From Paracoccaceae bacterium (lineage in GTDB: Bacteria > Pseudomonadota > Alphaproteobacteria > Rhodobacterales > Rhodobacteraceae), in the NCBI GenBank assembly GCA_002400675.1, contig NVQY01000086.1, positions 1-9,502 on the forward strand: 9,502 bases of DNA, given 5' to 3'. The notes beneath the pieces are model-generated. The model saw only the letters and a list, made by a program, of their open reading frames with translations, ran no database searches and was not told the origin of the DNA. The first letter of the stretch is position 1; the number at the start of each line of letters is the position of its first letter. Position numbers and translations under genes: made by a program. Of this stretch, positions 1-8,105 are shown in pieces.

Positions 1-477
1 GCCGTTGCGGGCTATGCCCTTGGGGGGGGATGCGAATTGGCGATGGCGTGCGATTTCATCATCGCCGCGGATACCGCCAAGTTTGGCCAGCCGGAAATCA
101 ACCTTGGTGTGATCGCCGGCATGGGCGGCACCCAGCGCCTGACCCGATTCGTGGGCAAATCCAAATCGATGGACATGAACCTGACGGGCCGCTTCATGAA
201 CGCCGAAGAGGCCGAACGATCGGGGCTGGTCAGCCGTGTTGTTCCAGCCAAAAAGCTTGTCGAAGAGGCGCTGAACGTGGCGCAGAAGATTGCCGAAAAG
301 TCGATGCTGACCACGATTGCCGCTAAAGAGGCGGTGAATCGCAGCTACGAATCCACCCTGTCCGAAGGCATCCTGTTCGAACGCCGGGTGTTCCATTCGA
401 TGTTCGCCACCGAAGACCAGAAGGAAGGCATGGCTGCGTTCCTGGAAAAACGTGAGCCGCAGTTCCGCGACAAGTAG
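1..477 (+). CDS. Enoyl-CoA hydratase (crotonase family), 3' part
   Basis: The reading frame is open from the first base, so the 5' end lies outside the window; 158 residues are visible, ending in TAG. The family hydrates trans-2-enoyl-CoA to 3-hydroxyacyl-CoA in beta-oxidation and related CoA pathways in the cytoplasm. The visible part starts in the oxyanion-hole region ([16 protein letters not shown]) and continues with GQPEINLG and GGTQRLTR. The two acid-base glutamates of the family, Glu144 and Glu164 in rat mitochondrial crotonase, correspond to visible residues 12 and 32 with the same spacing of 20. The C-terminal part ([32 protein letters not shown]) matches the trimerisation and active-site-closing helices of true short-chain hydratases. 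The full protein should be near 258 residues, so roughly the first 100 are missing. Both catalytic residues make a hydratase more likely than an isomerase. Exact substrate is not readable from sequence. Confidence 0.95.
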   Translation, partial: AVAGYALGGGCELAMACDFIIAADTAKFGQPEINLGVIAGMGGTQRLTRFVGKSKSMDMNLTGRFMNAEEAERSGLVSRVVPAKKLVEEALNVAQKIAEKSMLTTIAAKEAVNRSYESTLSEGILFERRVFHSMFATEDQKEGMAAFLEKREPQFRDK

Positions 478-487
478 CACCGGGTTT

Positions 488-516
488 TTCGGGGGCCTGC
501 GGGCACCCCGAATTTT
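488..516 (+). terminator. Intrinsic terminator after enoyl-CoA hydratase
   Basis: TTCGGGG (488-494) pairs with CCCCGAA (506-512). An inner GCC/GGC extension gives a TGCG loop with one bulged A at 505, and four T follow (513-516). It sits 10 bases after the hydratase stop and should separate that gene from rpsT. The T tract is short, so termination may be partial. Confidence 0.65.
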
Positions 517-610
517 CGCCTTGGCAAGGGCGTAAAACTTGGATACTCAGCCCCGCAATACATGCGCGTGCAGCCCGCCTTGGCTAGAATCATACCGGTG
601 AACGAAGTTC

Positions 611-653
611 CGGGTCGGGCAAGCACTGTGCTTTTTGAAATGAACCGAACCCG
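611..653 (+). promoter_or_regulatory. Foldable leader of rpsT
   Basis: CGGGTCGG (611-618) can pair with CCGAACCCG (645-653), giving 8 base pairs with A648 bulged. It encloses a small hairpin, AAGCA (621-625) with TGCTT (629-633), followed at once by three more T (634-636). The 3' strand of the long helix ends at the first base of the probable rpsT ribosome binding site (GAAAGG, 653-658). The arrangement could attenuate transcription at the T run or control access to the binding site. S20 synthesis is autoregulated after transcription in E. coli, which makes a leader control plausible, but here the function is inference. A TAGAAT at 585-590 could be a -10 element, but I see no good -35. Confidence 0.35.
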
Positions 654-668
654 AAAGGTCTGAACACC

Positions 669-932
669 ATGGCAAATTCGCCACAAGCCAAAAAACGCGC
701 CCGTCAGAACGAAAAACGCTTTGCCGTTAACAAAGCCCGTCGTTCGCGCATCCGCACATTCCTGCGCAAAGTCGAAGAAGCAATCGAGTCCGGCGACAAG
801 GATGCCGCATCCGCCGCCCTGCGCGCCGCTCAGCCTGAGTTGATGCGCGGTGTGACCAAGGGTGTGTTCCACAAAAACACCATCGCGCGCAAAATGTCGC
901 GCCTGTCCTCGCGGGTCAAAGCACTGGGCTAA
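669..932 (+). CDS. rpsT: 30S ribosomal protein S20
   Basis: An 87-residue, highly basic protein, the usual length for S20, which binds 16S rRNA near the base of the small subunit body during assembly. It opens with [21 protein letters not shown], matching the family N-terminus (ANxxSAKKRARQ...), and carries the expected long helices and the C-terminal [19 protein letters not shown] segment. The start ATG is preceded by GAAAGG (653-658), ten bases before the codon. The gene has its own terminator downstream and sits between a hydratase and dnaA, an order familiar from Rhodobacteraceae. The stop codon lies inside a small inverted repeat (CTGGGCT/AGCCCAG, 924-938). No oddity in the protein itself. 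Confidence 0.97.
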   Translation: MANSPQAKKRARQNEKRFAVNKARRSRIRTFLRKVEEAIESGDKDAASAALRAAQPELMRGVTKGVFHKNTIARKMSRLSSRVKALG

Positions 933-969
933 GCCCAGCCCACACGAAACGACAGATTTTCTTGCCGTG

Positions 970-999
970 AAAAGGCGTTGCCCGGTGCAGCGCCTTTTT
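970..999 (+). terminator. Intrinsic terminator after rpsT
   Basis: AAAAGGCG (970-977) pairs with CGCCTTTT (991-998), and the T run continues to 999. Inside, GC/GC (980-981 with 987-988) extends the stem past a two-base mismatch. The A run on the 5' side means it could also stop transcription from the other strand. It isolates rpsT from the dnaA upstream region, so dnaA should have its own promoter downstream of here. Confidence 0.8.
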
Positions 1000-1124
1000 G
1001 CATGTCTGCACCTGTGGTGTGGCTTGCCGCACACGCGAGAGATTCTTTGCACCCAAAGCCCGAGTCAACACCAGAGTTTCGTTGCCCAAGGCCTTTGCAA
1101 CCGGTTACCACTGTATCAGCGATT

Positions 1125-1267
1125 CACTCGCCTTGGGGGGACAGGTTGCTGAAGGAAATCCCGAGGGGCATCGGGATGGAGAGCGGCAAAACACCGGTTC
1201 GGATGTTGCACGATCTTTCTGCTGTGCAGCGGAACCGGTTGGAACAAAACCCTGTCGAATTTGAGTG
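1125..1267 (+). ncRNA. Candidate structured RNA, three-way junction
   Basis: Complementary segments nest into one branched fold. The closing helix is GACAGG (1140-1145) with CCTGTC (1251-1256), extended by TT/AA across a bulged C1250, and possibly outward by CACTC (1125-1129) with GAGTG (1263-1267). Arm 1 is ATCCCGA (1158-1164) with TCGGGAT (1171-1177), loop GGGGCA. Arm 2 is ACCGGTTC (1193-1200) with GAACCGGT (1232-1239), then after a three-base bulge T1204-C1211 with G1224-G1231. Arm 2 therefore has about 16 pairs, two of them G-U, and a 12-base loop. I do not recognise it as RNase P RNA, tmRNA, 4.5S RNA or a known riboswitch. It could be an independent small RNA, part of the dnaA 5' leader, or a DNA-level inverted repeat for a regulator. 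Strand is assumed from dnaA. Confidence 0.4.
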
Positions 1268-1268
1268 T

Positions 1269-1340
1269 GCAATGGTGAAACTCCGGAGGAGTCCCGACGG
1301 CTGAGTTCGGGATGTTCATCTTGTTGGGTGGTGCCATTGT
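1269..1340 (+). ncRNA. Second candidate structured module before dnaA
   Basis: GCAATGGTG (1269-1277) pairs with GTGCCATTGT (1332-1340, skipping none beyond G-U pairs), about nine pairs including three G-U. It encloses ACTCC (1280-1284) with GGAGT (1288-1292), loop GGA, and CCCGA (1293-1297) with TCGGG (1307-1311), which would stack directly on each other. A T-rich run (TTGTTTTG, 1337-1344) follows, so the module may end a transcript or form an alternative state of the same leader. Weaker evidence than the preceding structure: its helices are shorter. Confidence 0.28.
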
Positions 1341-1478
1341 TTTGTCCGTATCAGGGCAAACGTCACCCATTTGGGTGGGGATGTGATCTGTTGGCGGGTG
1401 GAATTCAGCCGGGGAAGCTCGGCCACTAATAGGGACAGGTCGCAAGGCCGGAATTTGATGAGATGCGTGAGGCGATGG

Positions 1479-2843
1479 ATGACTGAAGAAAAATGGGGCC
1501 AACTCCGGGATCGGCTGCTTAAGACCGTCGGGGGCAACAACTACAAAACCTGGATCGCTCCGCTGGAATTTTCGAAAATCGAAGACGGGGTAGCCCTGTT
1601 CAATGTGCCGACGAATTTCATGGGCAACTATGTCAGCCAGAATTTTGCCGACCTGATTCTGTATGAACTGAACTCCTCGGGCGAATCGGTCCAGCGTGTG
1701 GCCTTTAAGGTCGCCGCCAACAAAACCGCCCGTCCTGCCCAGTCAAATGCCGCAGTCCCCGCACGCCCGGCCTCGGCGCGCTCGTCCGCCATCGCCGAAA
1801 CTCTGGCCGCCGCCCCGCTGGATCCCAGGTTCACCTTTGATACATTTGTGGTTGGCAAGCCGAACGAACTGGCCCACGCCGCTGCGCGCCGGGTCAGCGA
1901 AGGTGGCCCTGTGACGTTCAATCCGCTGGTGCTTTATGGCGGCGTTGGTCTGGGTAAAACCCACCTGATGCACGCCATTGCCTGGGAATTGCGCGCCCGC
2001 AATCCAGAGCTGAACGTGCTGTATCTGTCGGCGGAACAATTCATGTACCGTTTTGTGCAGGCCTTGCGCGACCGCAAGATGATGGATTTCAAACATCTGT
2101 TCCGCTCGGTCGATGTGCTGATGGTTGATGATGTTCAGTTCATCGCCGGCAAGGACAGCACGCAGGAAGAATTCTTTCACACGTTCAACGCGCTGGTGGA
2201 TCAGAACAAGCAGATCATCATCTCTGCCGACCGCGCGCCCGGTGAAATCAAGGACCTTGAGGATCGGGTGAAATCACGCCTGCAATGCGGGTTGGTGGTG
2301 GATCTGCATCCCACCGATTACGAACTGCGGCTGGGGATTTTGCAGACCAAGGTGCAACTGCATCAGGCCGCTTACCCGGATCTGCAAATCGCCGATGGTG
2401 TGCTTGAGTTTCTGGCCCATCGTATTTCGACCAACGTACGGGTTCTGGAAGGCGCGCTGACCCGGTTGTTTGCTTTTGCCTCACTGGTGGGCCGCGAGAT
2501 CGACATGGAGCTGACGCAGGATTGTCTGGCTGACGTTTTGCGCGCGTCCGAGCGCAAGATCACGGTCGAGGAAATTCAACGCAAGGTGTCGGATTACTAC
2601 AACATTCGTCTGTCCGACATCATCGGCCCCAAGCGTCTGCGGTCCTACGCCCGTCCACGTCAGGTAGCGATGTATTTGTGCAAGCAACTGACCAGCCGGT
2701 CGCTGCCAGAAATTGGTCGACGTTTTGGCGGGCGTGATCATACCACGATCATGCACGGCGTGCGCCGCATCGAAGAGCTAAAAGTGACCGATGGGCAGAT
2801 CGCCGAGGACGTGGAAATGCTGCGTCGCGCGCTAGAGGCATAA
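1479..2843 (+). CDS. dnaA: Chromosomal replication initiator protein DnaA
   Basis: A 454-residue AAA+ ATPase that binds DnaA boxes at oriC, unwinds the origin and loads the DnaB helicase. Domain I spans about 1-80 (MTEEKWGQL, NNYKTWIAPL). An Ala/Pro-rich linker, about 82-115, is domain II. Domain III carries Walker A GGVGLGKT (154-161), Walker B VDVLMVDDVQ (211-220), the SRLQCG segment with the presumed arginine-finger region near 263-267, and sensor II VRVLEGAL around Arg321. Domain IV holds the DNA-binding signature GGRDHTTIMHG (417-427). The chosen ATG has GAGG at 1469-1472 and gives the expected MTEEKW N-terminus; an in-frame ATG at 1458 would add seven residues. It is followed by 189 bp before dnaN. 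The long, structured and GANTC-bearing upstream region suggests cell-cycle or leader control, which is inference. Confidence 0.98.
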   Translation: MTEEKWGQLRDRLLKTVGGNNYKTWIAPLEFSKIEDGVALFNVPTNFMGNYVSQNFADLILYELNSSGESVQRVAFKVAANKTARPAQSNAAVPARPASARSSAIAETLAAAPLDPRFTFDTFVVGKPNELAHAAARRVSEGGPVTFNPLVLYGGVGLGKTHLMHAIAWELRARNPELNVLYLSAEQFMYRFVQALRDRKMMDFKHLFRSVDVLMVDDVQFIAGKDSTQEEFFHTFNALVDQNKQIIISADRAPGEIKDLEDRVKSRLQCGLVVDLHPTDYELRLGILQTKVQLHQAAYPDLQIADGVLEFLAHRISTNVRVLEGALTRLFAFASLVGREIDMELTQDCLADVLRASERKITVEEIQRKVSDYYNIRLSDIIGPKRLRSYARPRQVAMYLCKQLTSRSLPEIGRRFGGRDHTTIMHGVRRIEELKVTDGQIAEDVEMLRRALEA

Positions 2844-2859
2844 GGGCGACACCCGTGCC

Positions 2860-2879
2860 TTGCCGGAATGTACCGGCAA
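2860..2879 (+). other. Hairpin downstream of dnaA
   Basis: TTGCCGG (2860-2866) pairs with CCGGCAA (2873-2879) around a six-base loop, 17 bases after the dnaA stop. There is no T run on either strand, so it is not a standard intrinsic terminator; it may protect the dnaA mRNA 3' end or assist termination. Confidence 0.45.
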
Positions 2880-2930
2880 AAGCATCTAGTGCGGCGATAC
2901 CATAGTTGCGCGCCAAGGGTCATCGCCCCC

Positions 2931-2960
2931 TTGACGCCCATCACGTATCAACGGACAAAT
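2931..2960 (+). promoter_or_regulatory. Candidate sigma70 promoter of dnaN
   Basis: TTGACG (2931-2936) matches the -35 consensus at five of six bases. The -10 is poor: ACAAAT at 2955-2960 after an 18-base spacer matches only three of six. A better AT-rich stretch (TATTAAAT, 2962-2969) is too far for normal spacing. Good -35 with weak -10 elements is common in Rhodobacteraceae. It would give dnaN transcription independent of dnaA with a leader of about 65 bases. Confidence 0.4.
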
Positions 2961-3032
2961 CTATTAAATCCTTGTGTCGCGGGGCCAAACCGTTAGGTTG
3001 CCCTTCCCGGCTTTGCATGAAGGAAGAGGGAT

Positions 3033-4151
3033 ATGAAGATCAGCATCGAACGCGGCACGCTGCTTAAGGCCGTGTCACAGGCGCAATCGGTTGTCGAGCG
3101 GCGCAATACCATTCCGATCCTGGCCAATGTGCTGATCGAGGCGGAAGGCGAACATGTGCATCTGCGCGCCACCGATCTAGACATCGAAGTGGTCGACAAG
3201 GCGCTGGCACAGGTGGAACGCGCCGGTGCCACCACCGTCGCCGCGACCACCTTGCATGAAATTGTGCGCAAGCTGCCTGATGGTGCGCTTGTCACTCTGA
3301 CTGCCGACAGCGCCGCCGGGCGGTTGACGGTCGAGGCCGGGCGGTCGAATTTTTCGTTGGCGACCTTGCCGAAAGAAGATTTCCCGGTGATGGCCTCGTC
3401 CGAGTATCAGTCAAATTTCTCGGTGAATGCCGCGGTGTTGCGCCGGTTGTTCGACAAGTCACGCTTTGCCATTTCCAACGAGGAAACCCGGTATTATCTG
3501 AACGGCGTTTATCTGCATGTGTCCGAGTCTGATGGTGCCAAGGTGTTGCGGTGCGTAGCCACCGACGGCCACCGGCTGGCGCGGATTGACGCGGACCTGC
3601 CGGAAGGGGCGGACGATATGCCCGGCGTGATCGTGCCACGCAAAACGGTGCTGGAGTTGCGCAAGCTGCTGGACGATGATGAAATGACCGTGGCTGTTTC
3701 TGTGTCGGAAACCAAGATACGGTTTGCCACGCCGGATATCACGCTGACATCGAAGGTGATTGACGGGACGTTCCCCGACTACACCCGGGTCATTCCGCAA
3801 GGCAACACCAAGCGGCTTGAGGTGGACGCCAAGGAGTTTGCACAGGCTGTTGATCGGGTGGCTACGGTGTCGTCGGAACGCTCACGCGCGGTCAAGTTGC
3901 AGCTGGATCAGGACCGGTTGATCCTGTCGGTCAATGCCCCCGACAGCGGGGCCGCCGAGGAAGAACTCGCCGTGGCTTACGGCGACGAGCCGTTGGAAAT
4001 CGGTTTCAACGCCAAGTATCTACTTGAGATCGCCAGTCAGGTGGACCGGGAAAATGCCGTGTTCATGTTCAATTCGGCCGGCGATCCCACGTTGATGCGT
4101 GAGGGCAATGACCAGAGCGCGGTCTATGTCGTCATGCCGATGCGGGTTTAA
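3033..4151 (+). CDS. dnaN: DNA polymerase III beta subunit (sliding clamp)
   Basis: 372 residues, close to the 366 of E. coli. The protein dimerises into a ring around DNA and tethers polymerase III and other enzymes. It starts MKISIERGTLLKAVSQAQSVVERRNTIPILANVLI, the usual clamp N-terminus, and contains ATDLDIEV, the domain 2 segment RCVATDGHRLA that forms part of the peptide-binding pocket, IDGTFPDYTRVIP, and the C-terminal MPMRV that completes the pocket (MPMRL in E. coli). All three clamp domains are present. The ATG has GGAAGAGG at 3022-3029 as binding site. recF starts 60 bases after its stop, so the two are likely cotranscribed; a small hairpin lies between them. Nothing unusual in the protein. 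Confidence 0.98.
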   Translation: MKISIERGTLLKAVSQAQSVVERRNTIPILANVLIEAEGEHVHLRATDLDIEVVDKALAQVERAGATTVAATTLHEIVRKLPDGALVTLTADSAAGRLTVEAGRSNFSLATLPKEDFPVMASSEYQSNFSVNAAVLRRLFDKSRFAISNEETRYYLNGVYLHVSESDGAKVLRCVATDGHRLARIDADLPEGADDMPGVIVPRKTVLELRKLLDDDEMTVAVSVSETKIRFATPDITLTSKVIDGTFPDYTRVIPQGNTKRLEVDAKEFAQAVDRVATVSSERSRAVKLQLDQDRLILSVNAPDSGAAEEELAVAYGDEPLEIGFNAKYLLEIASQVDRENAVFMFNSAGDPTLMREGNDQSAVYVVMPMRV

Positions 4152-4166
4152 ATCGCCTTCGGCGAT
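4152..4166 (+). other. Small hairpin between dnaN and recF
   Basis: ATCGCC (4152-4157) pairs with GGCGAT (4161-4166) around TTC, starting directly after the dnaN stop. No T run follows, so read-through into recF is expected. It may only stabilise the dnaN message. Confidence 0.4.
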
Positions 4167-4211
4167 GATGCCTGCGGCGCGGATATTTAACAACGGAAGA
4201 AGGGTGGGGTC

Positions 4212-7872
<3,661 letters not shown>

Positions 7873-7997
7873 TCAGGTGCAGGGCGCAAATCCCGGCTGA
7901 GCAAAGGCAACGAGGCTGCATTTGTCGCAACCGGTGCATCTTTGTTTTGTCTGGCGATTGTGGTCATTCGCATTGGGCGCTAAACGGATATTGTTTT

Positions 7998-8084
7998 GCG
8001 GGCGTGATGGAATGGTAGACATACCAGACTTAAAATCTGTTGGGCCTTGTGCCCGTGTGGGTTCGACTCCCACCGCCCGCACCA
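7998..8084 (+). tRNA. tRNA-Leu (anticodon UAA)
   Basis: An 87-base class II tRNA. The acceptor stem is GCGGGCG (7998-8004) with CGCCCGC (8074-8080), discriminator A8081, and CCA is encoded (8082-8084). The anticodon loop CTTAAAA (8029-8035) gives UAA at 8031-8033. The top anticodon-stem pair (C8024/T8040) is mismatched. The long variable arm is GGGC (8042-8045)/GCCC (8051-8054), and the T arm is GTGGG, TTCGACT, CCCAC (8057-8073). It reads UUA codons. A weak TTGTGG (7958-7963), 17-base, TAAACG (7981-7986) arrangement could be its promoter. The 125 bp between gyrB and the tRNA show no other gene and no clear terminator. Confidence 0.97.
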
Positions 8085-8103
8085 TTCTCTGGCCCGCACC
8101 ATT
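8075..8103. repeat. Direct repeat of the tRNA-Leu 3' end
   Basis: GCCCGCACCATT occurs at 8075-8086, covering the last ten bases of the tRNA plus two more, and again exactly at 8092-8103. Similarity continues beyond (CTCT and ATCT). The second copy ends three bases before the stop of the minus-strand kinase gene. Copies of tRNA 3' ends are typical attachment-site traces of integrases that use tRNA genes; local slippage is the alternative. No integrase is in the window. Confidence 0.6.
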
Positions 8104-8105
8104 AT

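Larger units (their letters stand above)
1000..1478 (+). other. Gene-free dnaA upstream region
   Basis: About 480 bp without a convincing gene: the reading frames crossing it have no recognisable family sequence. It contains two branched inverted-repeat structures (described separately), a small hairpin CACCC/GGGTG at 1364-1377, a GTGTG/CACAC stem at 1017-1034, and four GANTC sites (1041-1045, 1062-1066, 1121-1125, 1289-1293), the target of the cell-cycle methylase CcrM in alphaproteobacteria. I found no cluster resembling TTATCCACA and no AT-rich stretch, so it does not look like oriC. I could not settle the dnaA promoter. Confidence 0.6.

Noticed and set aside
1292..1313. CGGCTGAGTTCGGGATG resembles the reverse complement of a 5S rRNA core.
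   Set aside because: The similarity, judged from memory, is confined to about 18 bases and does not continue on either side as an rRNA copy would; the local CCCGA/TCGGG hairpin explains the segment.
1458..1478. Earlier in-frame ATG for dnaA at 1458.
   Set aside because: The extension MRCVRRW is not typical of DnaA, and the GAGG six bases before 1479 fits the later start.
1116..1502. A 128-codon minus-strand frame opposite the dnaA upstream region.
   Set aside because: It is rich in Pro and His, has no recognisable motif, and would run antisense into the dnaA start; the stem-loops account for the region better.
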